From DASPWV01 sp046727855 (GTDB lineage Bacteria; Acidobacteriota; Vicinamibacteria; Vicinamibacterales; UBA2999), in assembly GCA_046727855.1 (NCBI GenBank), contig JBKPDL010000159.1, forward strand, positions 1 to 44,881: DNA of 44,881 bases. Direction: 5' to 3'. Made by a program: the position numbers and the translations under genes. Below, one piece after another: positions 23,794 to 32,848 of this stretch. The notes beneath the pieces were generated by a model that did not search any database, was not told the DNA's origin, and was given only the letters and a program-made list of their open reading frames with translations. The number at the start of each line of letters is the position of its first letter. Within the stretch, counting starts at the first letter, position 1.

Positions 23794-26235
23794 ATGGCAA
23801 ACAAGTTAGTCGGTCAGAACTACACGCCGCCGGATCTTGTTGCCAAAGTCACCGGCAGGGCGAGATACGCAGAGGACTACCGTGCAGACGGCATGCTCTT
23901 CTGCAAGCTCCTTCTGAGTCCGATGCCGCACGCGCGCGTCCTGCGCGTGGATACCAGCGAGGCGCTCGCCATGCCGGGCGTGCGCGCCATCCTGCGGGCC
24001 GACGATCTTCCGGATCTCGGCGGCGCGGAGCGCGCGCTCACCAACGAGCCGCTGTACGCCGGCGAACCGATTCTCGCGGTCGCCGCCGTGGACGAGCTCA
24101 CCGCGGCGGAAGCGATCGAACGCATCCACGTCGATCTCGAGCCGCTGCCGTTTGTCATCGATCCGATCGAGAGCCTCAGGCCCGGCAGTCCGAACGCGCG
24201 CACCGACGGCAACGTCTGGATTCCGGCGCCTCCCGGATCGCAGGGACAACAGGCGCGCCCACAGATTCACAACATGAAGTGGACGGCCGAGGACTTCGCC
24301 GAAGAGCCGCACGGGCGCATGCCCATGGGCAAAGCGACCGAGGAGTGGGCCTTCGGCGATGTTGAAGCGGGATTCAAGAACGCCGCCGTCATCGTGGACG
24401 AAACCTTTGTCGTGCAATCCACGGGTCATCACCCGATGGAAACCCGCAGCGCGATGGCGTACTGGCAAAACGGTAAGCTTTATCTCCACGCATCGACGCA
24501 AAGCGTGATTCGCACCGTGGATGGGATTGCCCGGTGGTGCGGGATCGAGCCGTCGCAGGTAGTGCTGATTTGCGAGTACACGGGCGGCGGATTTGGCAGC
24601 AAGGGCGCCGGCGCCGTGTCGATGGCCATTCCGGCCATGCTGTCCAAGAAAGCCAATGCGCCGGTGATGATGCGTGTAAGCCGAGAGGAAGAGAGCTACT
24701 TCGGGCGCGCGCGCACCAATATGACCGGCCGAGTCAGAATCGGCCTCCGCAAGGACGGCCGCATCGCAGCCCTCGATCTCTTCATCGTCCAGGACAACGG
24801 ACCGTACGGGCCGATGGGCGATCATCGATCCGCCGGCAATGCTGCGTCGTTGATTTATCAGCCCGAAGCCATGCGCTGGCGTGCGATCAACGTGCTCACC
24901 AATACAGCCCCCCGCACGCAGCAACGTTCGCCGGGACCGATGCAGGCCAACGGCATCATCGAGCCGGCCCTCACGAAAGCGGCCGTGCAGCTCGGGATCG
25001 ATCAGGTCGAAGTCCGCAAGATCAATGCCCCGAGCGGCAAAGCCATCTACGGCCCTCCGGCCGCGAACGGACAGCGGCGTCACGTCACGAGCGCGTTTGT
25101 GCGCGACGCGCTCGATCGCGGCATGCAGCAGTTCAACTGGGCGGAGCGCAGCGCGCGCGCGGGCAAACGCGACGGATCGAAGGTGCGCGGCGTCGGCGTG
25201 ACGGTTGGTCCGCACGGCGCGGGTTCCGTCGGCCATGACGGATTGATGACGATCCGTCCCGATGGTCATCTCTACGTGCAGTCGGGAGTTGGCAACCTGG
25301 GCACGCACTCCGTGATGGATCTCGCGCGTGTCGCGGCAGATATTCTCGTGATGCCATGGGAGAAGGTGCACGTCGTCTGGGGCGACACGAGCAAGGGCCT
25401 GCCCTATTCGTGCTTGTCCGTGGGCAGCCAGACCACGCATGCGATGACGCGCGCGAATCATGCCGGCGCGATGGATGCCAGGAGAAAGCTGCAGGAGATC
25501 GCGGCGACGGATCTGGGCGGCGCGCCCGAGGATTACGAGCTCGGAAACGAGCGCGTCTATCGCCGCGGAGCTCCGGGGCGCGGCGTGAGTTACGCCGACG
25601 CGGCGAAACGCGCAATCGAACTCCGTGGCAAGTACGACGGCCACGAGGTTCCGGCCGAGGTTCACGCCACGACCAAAAACGCCGCGAAGGCGCTCGTTGG
25701 ACTCGGGCTCATGGGCGTGGGCAAGGACACTTACCCGCGCGACGGCGACACCTATTCCTTTGTAATCGGTTTCGCGGAAGTTGAAGTGGACGTCGAGACC
25801 GGGCAAGTCAGGCTGGTCGACTTTCTGAGCGTTGCGGACGTCGGTACGGTGGTGAACCCGCGCAGCCTGCACGGACAGATCAACGGCGGGATCTGCCTCG
25901 GCGTGGCGCATGCGCTGTGTCAGAAGCTGGTCTACGACCCGCAGTATGGGTTGTCGCTGGCGCGACGGTTCCACTACAACAAGCCGCTCACCATTCTCGA
26001 CGTGCCGGTTGACATGCCGACGGTGGCGCTCGACCTCGCCGATCCGGAAACGCCTGTCGGCGCGCGTGGCGTCGGCGAGCCGCCCGTCGGCGCGGGATAC
26101 GGCGCGGTGCTGAATGCGATTGCGAGCGCCGTTGGTGTGGACGTGTTCCGCCGAGCACCGGTCACGTCCGACATCGTGTTGATGTCGTTGGAGCACGGCA
26201 GGCGAATGCATCCGCCACTGAGGGCTCACCTCTGA
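23794..26235 (+). CDS. Molybdopterin-binding oxidoreductase large subunit (xanthine dehydrogenase family)
   Basis: The 813-residue protein starts at an ATG with GGAAGGG just upstream. It has the small N-terminal alpha/beta-hammerhead domain (VTGRARYAEDYRADGMLFCK) and the long molybdopterin-binding domain. Cofactor motifs include GGGFGSKG (about 264-271) and GVGEPPVGAG near residue 760, where the glutamate is the family's catalytic base. No signal peptide is present. The family hydroxylates purines, aldehydes or N-heterocycles, or oxidises CO, and normally works with a [2Fe-2S] subunit and an FAD subunit. Neither is encoded nearby, so partners must be elsewhere. The substrate is unknown. Confidence 0.88.
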   Translation: MANKLVGQNYTPPDLVAKVTGRARYAEDYRADGMLFCKLLLSPMPHARVLRVDTSEALAMPGVRAILRADDLPDLGGAERALTNEPLYAGEPILAVAAVDELTAAEAIERIHVDLEPLPFVIDPIESLRPGSPNARTDGNVWIPAPPGSQGQQARPQIHNMKWTAEDFAEEPHGRMPMGKATEEWAFGDVEAGFKNAAVIVDETFVVQSTGHHPMETRSAMAYWQNGKLYLHASTQSVIRTVDGIARWCGIEPSQVVLICEYTGGGFGSKGAGAVSMAIPAMLSKKANAPVMMRVSREEESYFGRARTNMTGRVRIGLRKDGRIAALDLFIVQDNGPYGPMGDHRSAGNAASLIYQPEAMRWRAINVLTNTAPRTQQRSPGPMQANGIIEPALTKAAVQLGIDQVEVRKINAPSGKAIYGPPAANGQRRHVTSAFVRDALDRGMQQFNWAERSARAGKRDGSKVRGVGVTVGPHGAGSVGHDGLMTIRPDGHLYVQSGVGNLGTHSVMDLARVAADILVMPWEKVHVVWGDTSKGLPYSCLSVGSQTTHAMTRANHAGAMDARRKLQEIAATDLGGAPEDYELGNERVYRRGAPGRGVSYADAAKRAIELRGKYDGHEVPAEVHATTKNAAKALVGLGLMGVGKDTYPRDGDTYSFVIGFAEVEVDVETGQVRLVDFLSVADVGTVVNPRSLHGQINGGICLGVAHALCQKLVYDPQYGLSLARRFHYNKPLTILDVPVDMPTVALDLADPETPVGARGVGEPPVGAGYGAVLNAIASAVGVDVFRRAPVTSDIVLMSLEHGRRMHPPLRAHL

Positions 26236-26440
26236 GGCGCTCGAAGGCTTCGAGAACAAGCTGGCAGATCTGGTGGCAAGGGATCTCGGGCGTACGGTCA
26301 GGTCTGCGTGGCATGCGCAACGGCGGGGCTTCATCCGCGAAACAGCCACCGCCGGCGTGTGCAAAGGAGATTCGCGCAATTCTCGCGGCTTACGATGTCC
26401 CGGTTGCGACCGATCGGCGGAATCCGCCGAAACGGGGACA
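26236..26440 (+). pseudogene. Quinoprotein-associated substrate-binding protein, deleted remnant
   Basis: Right after the oxidoreductase stop the frame reads EALEGFENKLADLVARDLGR, then WHAQRRGFIRET and AGVC. This is the N-terminal part of the periplasmic binding proteins that accompany PQQ dehydrogenases (XoxJ/MoxJ type). At about 26363 the frame shifts and the sequence continues KEIRAILAAYDVPVATD, resembling the C-terminal helix of the same family. About 170 residues between are missing, as is the true N-terminus. This is an internal deletion scar with no function expected. The C-terminal match is weaker than the N-terminal one. Confidence 0.55.
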
Positions 26441-26512
26441 GCCTTCTGATTCGCCGGATGTCCGTACTGGGTGGGATGTGCGTACTTGGGGGTGGGAGCG
26501 CTTGCGACTGGA

Positions 26513-27553
26513 TCAGGCGTCCGGCGTGAAAGCCATGCGCGTGGGCTGCCACTGCAACCCGATCTTGATGATCCGTTCGAGCAGCTTGCCGTATGGAATC
26601 CCGACCTTCTTCGCCGACTGCGCGAAGTCCTCGTCCTGCGCCAACTGGGCGTTTGGATTAGCCTCGATCACGTAGATCTTGCCCTCCGGCGTCATCCGGA
26701 AATCGATGCGGCCATAGCCATTCATGTCGAGCGCACGAAACACGCGCTTGGCAAGATGCTGGATTTTCGGCGCCATGCCCTCGGGCAGCTCCGCCTGCGC
26801 CGTGTCGATGCCGTGCTTCTTCTGATATTTGATGCTCCACTTCACGCGATCGGTCGCGATTTTCCAGTGTTGATCGGTCATCTTGTCAAACTTCATCTCC
26901 CACACCGGCAGCACCTGCAACCGCTGATTCCCCATCACCCCAACGTACAACTCACGGCCCTCGATGAATTCCTCGATGATGGCGGGCGTCAGAATGGTGT
27001 CGTGGACGTACTGCACGCGCTTGTTCAACTGCTCGTCGTTGCTGACCACCGACGCCTCTGAAATCCCGGTGGACGATTCGTAGGTGAGCGACTTCACGAT
27101 CAACGGATACTTGAGGCGCTTGGGCAGCTTCGGCTTATGATTGAGCGGCACCACGGAGAAATCGGGCACCGGGATGCGGTGGTAGGCCATCAACTTCTTG
27201 GCGAGCGCCTTGTCGCGCGTCAGGGTCATGCCGCGCGGATTGCAGCCGGTGTAGGGCATGCGCAGGAGCTCGAGATAACTCACCACGTTCTGATCGAACG
27301 TGCCGACGTCGGCAAACGCGTCCATCAGATTGAACACGATGTCCGGCTTGAACTCCTCGATGGCGGGTTTGATCGCCGTCAAGTCGCTGTCGACACCGAC
27401 GATCAGCACCTCGTGCCTCCGCTTCTTCAGCGTCGAGATGACGTCGAACTCCATCTTCCAGTCGGCGGCGAGCACTTCTTCCGGCGCCGCCGCGTCAGGA
27501 GGCACGAGCCGTTTCTCGCACAGCGTCATGATGCGCAGCTTCGGCTTCGTCAC
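26513..27553 (-). CDS. ATP-grasp ligase, D-Ala-D-Ala-ligase-like
   Basis: The 346-residue protein is an ATP-grasp enzyme. The N-domain has FDVISTLKKRRHEVLIVGVD and KPDIVFNLMD, typical of D-alanine-D-alanine ligase relatives. The grasp motifs follow: RGMTLTRDKALAKKLMAYHR with PVPDF, PLIVKSLTYESSTGISEASV (phosphate loop), IIEEFIEGREL and VYVGVMG-like strands. The metal site is GRIDFRM with VIEANPNAQL (E, N). It would form an amide or similar bond by an acyl-phosphate; the substrate is unknown. The GTG start overlaps the TGA of the zinc metallopeptidase gene (GTGA), so the two are co-translated. It has no signal peptide and acts in the cytoplasm. Confidence 0.85.
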   Translation of the reverse strand: MTKPKLRIMTLCEKRLVPPDAAAPEEVLAADWKMEFDVISTLKKRRHEVLIVGVDSDLTAIKPAIEEFKPDIVFNLMDAFADVGTFDQNVVSYLELLRMPYTGCNPRGMTLTRDKALAKKLMAYHRIPVPDFSVVPLNHKPKLPKRLKYPLIVKSLTYESSTGISEASVVSNDEQLNKRVQYVHDTILTPAIIEEFIEGRELYVGVMGNQRLQVLPVWEMKFDKMTDQHWKIATDRVKWSIKYQKKHGIDTAQAELPEGMAPKIQHLAKRVFRALDMNGYGRIDFRMTPEGKIYVIEANPNAQLAQDEDFAQSAKKVGIPYGKLLERIIKIGLQWQPTRMAFTPDA

Positions 27554-28578
27554 AGCGCCACCCGGTGCCGTCCGCTATGAAGGTAGTTCATCGTTTGAAC
27601 CGTGACCAGAACGGTGAACTCGTAGCGCGCGCGCTCCTCTGGTGCAGCGAGGCGCAATTTCAGCTCGCGTGCCCGTGCCGTCATGTCTTCAATCACACGA
27701 TCGACGGTGTACTGGTAGATGCCGGTCCAATCGGCGACCAGCCGCCGCAGCTCTTTGCGCTGGCGAACGATGAACTGCGCCGCCGTCATGTTCTTGGCAA
27801 ACTCGGGCGCGTCGGAAAACAGCTTGCGCAGCTCGCGGTCGTAGAACTTCGGGTGATCCACTCCATAGTGCCTTCGCTTGCGCTTGTAATGCTGCCGCAG
27901 CGTGCGGCGGATGCGCCGCAGCGGGTCGATTTCGCTGACGTCGGTCACGAGCGGTTTTCTCCCGCGCAGCGACTTCATGAGCGCCGCCATGTACTCGAGT
28001 TTCTTCATCGCCGGCCAACCGGCATACCGCTTCTTCCAGTCCGAGCTGGGCGTGAGCCACACGGCAAACGTCTCGGCGAAGTCCTCGTCCGGATGGCTCT
28101 GCGCGTACCACGGCGCAATGTGTTGCACGAACGCTTTGCTGTACGGTTTGGGATCGTAGAACTCGGGATACTGCTCCGATGACGGGCCAAAGAGCTGACG
28201 GCGCTGCCGGCGCAGGCGCAGCTTGTAGGCGTTGTCGATCACGTGCCCGGCTTCGTGGCGCAGAATGCGCATGCACCACTCGTAGTCGCCGCCCTCGACT
28301 TCGAGCATCTGGCTTTTCTCGAGCCGCTCCAGCCGCGGGTGGGCAAGATAGAACGGGACCGCCATCGAGGCGTGGCCGTCCGGCGTAAACCACTCTTCCG
28401 ACAGATAGAAATGAATCGGGAATTCGAGGCCGCAGCCGCGGAGCTCGGCGCGCAATTCGTTGATGCGGCTTTCGAGGCCGCTCCCTTCGATCTGGATGGG
28501 AAGATCGGAAATGCGAAGGTTGAGGAGCTCGTCGTCTGACAGATCCGCCCAATTGGGCGGCACGGCGGAGCGCGCCAT
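27550..28578 (-). CDS. Putative zinc-binding metallopeptidase (HExxH)
   Basis: The 342-residue protein has the zincin motif H-E-A-G-H at residues 108-112 (RHEAGHVID). About 57 residues later comes DFAETFAVWL, where Glu169 is a good third zinc ligand. The N-terminal ADLSDDELLNLRISDLPIQI and WYAQSHPDEDFAETFAVWL fit the group of bacterial 'putative zinc-binding metallopeptidases' (Peptidase_Mx-like). The C-terminal 120 residues are helical and strongly basic (RRIRRTLRQHYKRKRRHYG). No signal peptide is seen. It is the first gene of a two-gene unit with the ATP-grasp ligase. The target peptide is unknown; the basic tail could bind nucleic acid or an acidic partner. Confidence 0.78.
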   Translation of the reverse strand: MARSAVPPNWADLSDDELLNLRISDLPIQIEGSGLESRINELRAELRGCGLEFPIHFYLSEEWFTPDGHASMAVPFYLAHPRLERLEKSQMLEVEGGDYEWCMRILRHEAGHVIDNAYKLRLRRQRRQLFGPSSEQYPEFYDPKPYSKAFVQHIAPWYAQSHPDEDFAETFAVWLTPSSDWKKRYAGWPAMKKLEYMAALMKSLRGRKPLVTDVSEIDPLRRIRRTLRQHYKRKRRHYGVDHPKFYDRELRKLFSDAPEFAKNMTAAQFIVRQRKELRRLVADWTGIYQYTVDRVIEDMTARARELKLRLAAPEERARYEFTVLVTVQTMNYLHSGRHRVAL

Positions 28579-28589
28579 CCGCTAAAAGC

Positions 28590-29636
28590 TTACCGTACGG
28601 TCGCGCCTACTTCGTTCCGCCGGTAGTGACTGCGGACGATGTGCGGCCGCTGGTCGAGGCTGCATTGACCGAGCTCGCCGCCCTACCCGGCGTGCGCAAC
28701 GTGGCGATCGCCATCCGCGCCCCGCTGAGCCTGTCGGGCGGAGGGCTGGCGCAACGCGTGTATGTGGCCGGCACTCCTGATCCGCCCGGCGGGCTACCCG
28801 AAGTCAAGTTCAATGCGGTGACCGCGGAATATTTTCCCACGCTCGGATTGCGCCTGCTCGAAGGTCGCACGCTGTCCAGCAGCGACGAACGCGATGGCCC
28901 GCGCGCGATTGTGGTGAGCGCGCGCTTCAGGCAGACGTTCTTCCCCGACGGGCGCGCGATCGGCCGACTCGTGCGCCTCGGCGGACCGAACGGTCTCGAT
29001 CACGAGGTCGTCGGCGTCGTTGCCGACGCGGTGATCAACGCGGTAGGCGAAGAGCCGGAGCCGTATTTCTACGTTCCGTTCTGGCGCGATCGCCGCGAGG
29101 AACTGACCATCATCGTTGACGCGGGCAACAAGACGGCGGCACTCACGAGGCCGGTTCGCGATCTGTTGCGCCGACTCGATCCCCGCCTCGATCCCCGCAC
29201 GATCGTGCTGATGGGTGATCTGATCTCGTACGCGGAAACCAGGTACCGCTCCACTGCCTTGCTTGCCGGCGGGATCGCGATCGTCGGCCTCCTACTCACG
29301 GCGATCGGTGTTTATGGATTGGTGTCGCTGAACGCAGCGAGTCGTACGCGCGAAATGGGAATTCGCATTGCGCTGGGTGCTGCCCGGCGAGACGTGTTGG
29401 GCCTGATGCTCGGCAATGGTGCGCGCGTCGCGCTCGCCGGCATGACCGTCGGCATCCCGGGGGCGCTTTTCGTCACGAGGTTGCTGTCGTCGCTGCTCTT
29501 CGATCTCAGCCCGTGGGATGTCGGGGCGTTTGGCGCTGCAGTCGCGATCGTTCTCGCGTGCGTCGCGATGGCGACGTTCATTGCCGCGCGGCGACTGACG
29601 CGCCTGTCGCCTTCAACGGTGCTTCGCGTCGGATGA
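28590..29636 (+). pseudogene. FtsX/MacB-like permease, C-terminal remnant
   Basis: About 340 C-terminal residues of an expected 800-residue permease remain. The visible part holds the end of the periplasmic MacB-like core (KFNAVTAEYFPTLGLRLLEG, then IVVSARFRQTFFPDGRAIGR) and the last FtsX block with three membrane segments, including LLTAIGVYGLVSLNAASRTR, EMGIRIALGAARRDVLGLML and TRLSPSTVLRVG-stop. The frame is open upstream to about 28581 with no start or ribosome-binding site. It begins only a few bases from the start of the divergent metallopeptidase gene, so the front was lost by deletion. A translated short form from GTG 28626 is possible but would lack three membrane helices. Confidence 0.7.
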
Positions 29637-29695
29637 GGAACGCGGATAAACGCAGGTGGTCCGCAGATAAAACGCCGACGGAACACAGATGACGC
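29637..29695. repeat. Degenerate ACGCAGATAA word repeat
   Basis: Directly after the permease stop lie repeated words of the form AACGCGGATAAACGCAGG, CCGCAGATAAAACG and AACACAGATGACGC. The same word family, on the other strand, appears at 38706-38732. There is no coding frame. Confidence 0.55.
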
Positions 29696-29708
29696 TTTAG
29701 ACGGTTAT

Positions 29709-29921
29709 AGTCGCGCGCGAGCCGAGTACGTGTCGCCGGTGAGCATCGCGCTCATCCATTCAGCGCTGGACACCCACGAGCGCGCCGTCGAATGGATCGA
29801 AATCGCCTATCAAACGCGCGCCCTGGACATCCACCGCCTGTACTCGGAGCCTGAATTCCAGCGGCTCCACGACGATCCGCGCGTGCGCGACATTCTCGCG
29901 CGCGTCGGCCTGCCGCGATAA
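29709..29921 (+). pseudogene. TPR-protein C-terminal fragment
   Basis: The frame reads ARAEYVSPVSIALIHSALDT, then ERAVEWIEIAYQTRA, and ends DPRVRDILARVGLPR-stop. This is the familiar C-terminal end of TPR-rich proteins fused to kinases or adenylate-cyclase-type regulators, in which a VSPY-A-ALG helix pair is followed by a DPRF-LLRRVGL tail. The remaining 400-800 residues are absent. A GTG at 29730 could start a 63-residue product, but homology begins before it, so a truncated remnant is the better reading. Confidence 0.6.
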
Positions 29922-30070
29922 CTCACATCTCCATCAAGTGTACGAAGAATCCGGTCACGCTCTTTGTCCCCCTCAGAGTTACCGGACTGGCGCAGTGGAA
30001 TCAGATAGGCGCGGCGCGCGTCCTCTTGGGGGCCGTGGGATCCAGCGGCACTATCTGCCGCTTAGGCGGG

Positions 30071-30099
30071 TTGACTGCAGTCCTCGACAAGGATACGGT
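30071..30099 (+). promoter_or_regulatory. Candidate sigma70-type promoter for TonB receptor 1
   Basis: TTGACT (30071-30076) is followed by a 17-base spacer and TACGGT (30094-30099), 43 bases before the start codon of the receptor gene. The -35 matches five of six consensus bases; the -10 is poor. The same TTGACT-N17 arrangement occurs before the second receptor. Confidence 0.35.
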
Positions 30100-30142
30100 A
30101 CGCCCGTCCCCGCCCAACGAATCCGAAAGGAAGGCAATTGTC

Positions 30143-32818
30143 ATGTCTATTGGATTCCTGTTTGCAGCGATTCTGTTGAGCGGCGTTCCACTCTGGGCCT
30201 CCGCTCAAACCACGACCGCCACCATTCTCGGCACCCTCACCGACGCGCAGCACGGCATCTTGCCGGGTGCGACAGTTACGGCCAAGAACGTCGACACCGG
30301 CACCGAAACGACAGGCGTTTCGGATACGAATGGCCGCTACCGGCTCAGCGCGCTACGACCGGGCCGCTACGAGATTCGCGCCGAGCTCGCCGGTTTCGCG
30401 ACAGGCGTGCGCAGCGGTGTGTCCCTGTTCGTCGGCCAGGAGGCGACGATCGATTTCGAGTTGCCGGTTGCTGGCGTCCAAGAGTCGGTCACGGTGACGC
30501 AGGATGCTCCGCTCGTCGAGACCACAAAATCCGAAGTGTCGAGCGTCATCGATCGCAAACAGATTGACGAGCTGCCACTGACCGGGCGCAACTTCGCCGA
30601 TCTCACCCGCCTGACGCCGGACGTGGCATCGAGCGATCGCATCGGTGGGATGCAGAGCAGCTTGTCCAACACGTACCTCGTGGACGGCGTCACCAACGAT
30701 CGCGCGTGGACCGGTGGCAATCGGGCCTCCTACTCCGCTGAAAACATCCGCGAGTTCCGCGTGATGACACAGCAGTACGCCGCGGAATTCGGTCAGGCGT
30801 CGGGCGGCGTGGTAAATGTGGTCACACGATCCGGGACCAATGCCTTCGAGCATCGCTTATTCATCTACCACCGCGATGACGCGCTCGACGCAAGGAACGC
30901 GTTTGCCACCTCGAAGGCGCCGTTCGATCGGCAGCAGTACGGTGGTTTCACCGGCGGCCCGCTGCAGCGGGACCACGCGTTCTTCTTTGGCTCCTACGAA
31001 GGGATGCACCAGGACCGCACGGCCGTTGTGACTACGCCGGTCCAACGCGGCGATTTTCCCAACCCGACCGAGCAGCATCAGATTTTCGGAAAGCTGGATT
31101 ATCAGTTCACGCCGGTTCACCAATTGACGGCTCGCTACAACGAAGATCGATCAGATGAAACCAACAGCGGCGTCGGCGGCCGCAGCACGCTCGAATACGG
31201 CTCGACCAGCTTCTCTCGCAACCATGATGTGTACTCGGCGCTGACGAGTGTCTTTGCCTCGACGCGGCTCAACGAGCTTCGCGTTGCCTACTCGCGCCGC
31301 CCCGGAGGATCGCGTCCCAACACTCCGAGTGGACCAGAGCTCTCGTTTGCGAGCTCGAATCAAGGGAAGGCGTATTCCGACCCGCAGGAGACGACCGAAT
31401 GGCGCTTGCAGATCGTCGACAATTTCTCGTGGCACAAAGCGAATTTCGCCGGCGAGCACGATTTCAAGGCCGGGTTCGACTTCAGCCGCGCGGTTCTCGA
31501 TGGTTTCTTCTGCAACTTCTGCGACGGGCAATTCATTTTCCCCAGGGACTCCTATGACGCCGCGGACCGAAGCACCTATCCGACCACTTACACGCAGCGC
31601 CTTGGATCGAGCGATTTTGTCATCCCCAACAACATCTACGCCGCATTCCTGCAGGACAGTTGGCGTCCTGTCGCCAACCTGACGCTCAATATCGGCGTGC
31701 GGTACGATTTCGAGTCGTACGCGGGCATCCTCAACGACGGGAACAACGTGTCACCGCGGCTCGCCGTGGCGTTCGATCCATGGAAATCCGCGCGTACGGT
31801 GTTCCGCGGCGGCGCAGGACTTTTTCAAGATCAGATCACGCTGAACCAGTGGCTGATCATCGTCCTCAACGTGATCAACGCCACCGACTTCATCGTCCTC
31901 AGCAATCCCGGCTACCCCGATCCGTTTGGCGGCACGCCAAGACCCCCTGGCCCCGCGAATACCGAGATGTTCGATCCCAATATGAACACGCCGTACGCGA
32001 TGCACGTTACTGGCGGCGCAAAGCACGATCTCGGCAATGGTTACAGCGTGAGCGCAGACTACGTGTACGTGCGAGGCTACGATCAGCTCCGCCGTCGCGA
32101 TCTCAACGCGCCGCCAAACGGCACAACGGAACGGCCAGATCCGACGAAGGGACGCGTGCTTATCCACGAGTCAACCGGCAAACGCGTGCACCACGCGTTG
32201 CTGCTTGCCGGCGAGCGGCGCTTCTCGAGGTGGTGGCGCATGAACGCGTCGTACACACTGTCGAGCACAAAGTCCGATTCGGAAGCGCGAAACTCTACGA
32301 CGCTTCCGACCGACCAATACGACCTGAGCGCCGATTGGGGACCCGCAGACGTGGACGCGCGTCACAACGTGACGCTCACCGGACATGTCACGCTGCCACT
32401 TGACATTCAGCTCGCGGCCATCATGCAGTGGCGATCCGCCTATCCGTTCAGTCCGATCTCCGGACGTGACACCAACAACGACAGCCGATCGGGCGATCGG
32501 CCGGATGCTGATCCCAACGGGCGATACCCGACCAATGGCGTAACCGCGTATGGGCGATTCTCGATTCCAGTCAATCGGCCGGGCACGCTTTCGCGCAACG
32601 CTTTTCGCGGGCCCGATTTCAGCCAACTCGATCTGCGTCTGTCGAAGGTGTTCCCGATCGGGCAACAGCGGCTCGAGCTGATCGCGGAAGCGTTCAATCT
32701 GACGAACCGCGTCAACTACAACTCGTATACGTCGAGTATCCAGTCGGTCTTTTTCGGATTGCCGCAGTCCTCCGGGTCTGCCCGGCAGGTGCAGCTGGGC
32801 GCACGGTTCGATTTTTGA
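30143..32818 (+). CDS. TonB-dependent receptor with carboxypeptidase-regulatory-like domain, 1
   Basis: The 891-residue protein starts at the ATG at 30143 (GGAAGG upstream) and has a signal peptide ending SAQ. Residues of about 25-110 are the carboxypeptidase-regulatory-like beta-sandwich (LGTLTDAQHGILPGATVTAK, RYRLSALRPGRYEI). A plug follows, with ELPLTGRNFADLTRLTPDV, NTYLVDGV and ASGGVVNVVTRSGTN. The rest is a 22-strand-type barrel ending VQLGARFDF, with the C-terminal phenylalanine expected for outer-membrane insertion. It would import a large substrate through TonB energy; the ligand is unknown. The beta-lactamase gene follows after 30 bases and is probably in the same mRNA. Confidence 0.9.
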   Translation: MSIGFLFAAILLSGVPLWASAQTTTATILGTLTDAQHGILPGATVTAKNVDTGTETTGVSDTNGRYRLSALRPGRYEIRAELAGFATGVRSGVSLFVGQEATIDFELPVAGVQESVTVTQDAPLVETTKSEVSSVIDRKQIDELPLTGRNFADLTRLTPDVASSDRIGGMQSSLSNTYLVDGVTNDRAWTGGNRASYSAENIREFRVMTQQYAAEFGQASGGVVNVVTRSGTNAFEHRLFIYHRDDALDARNAFATSKAPFDRQQYGGFTGGPLQRDHAFFFGSYEGMHQDRTAVVTTPVQRGDFPNPTEQHQIFGKLDYQFTPVHQLTARYNEDRSDETNSGVGGRSTLEYGSTSFSRNHDVYSALTSVFASTRLNELRVAYSRRPGGSRPNTPSGPELSFASSNQGKAYSDPQETTEWRLQIVDNFSWHKANFAGEHDFKAGFDFSRAVLDGFFCNFCDGQFIFPRDSYDAADRSTYPTTYTQRLGSSDFVIPNNIYAAFLQDSWRPVANLTLNIGVRYDFESYAGILNDGNNVSPRLAVAFDPWKSARTVFRGGAGLFQDQITLNQWLIIVLNVINATDFIVLSNPGYPDPFGGTPRPPGPANTEMFDPNMNTPYAMHVTGGAKHDLGNGYSVSADYVYVRGYDQLRRRDLNAPPNGTTERPDPTKGRVLIHESTGKRVHHALLLAGERRFSRWWRMNASYTLSSTKSDSEARNSTTLPTDQYDLSADWGPADVDARHNVTLTGHVTLPLDIQLAAIMQWRSAYPFSPISGRDTNNDSRSGDRPDADPNGRYPTNGVTAYGRFSIPVNRPGTLSRNAFRGPDFSQLDLRLSKVFPIGQQRLELIAEAFNLTNRVNYNSYTSSIQSVFFGLPQSSGSARQVQLGARFDF

Positions 32819-32848
32819 GAGCATCGGGAGATCAGGGAGAAATCGATT

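Noticed and set aside
23806..26379. An 857-residue open frame antisense to the molybdopterin oxidoreductase gene
   Set aside because: It is a shadow of high third-position GC in the real gene; its translation is Arg/His/Ala-rich with no domain, while the sense frame carries all family motifs.
28626..29636. A complete short permease starting at GTG
   Set aside because: Family homology continues to the very front of the open frame, there is no ribosome-binding site, and half of the periplasmic domain and the first membrane helices are missing.
29945..29995. A small dyad (TCCGGT ... ACCGGA) upstream of TonB receptor 1, as a riboswitch or operator
   Set aside because: The arms are only six bases with a long loop; no riboswitch class pattern is visible.
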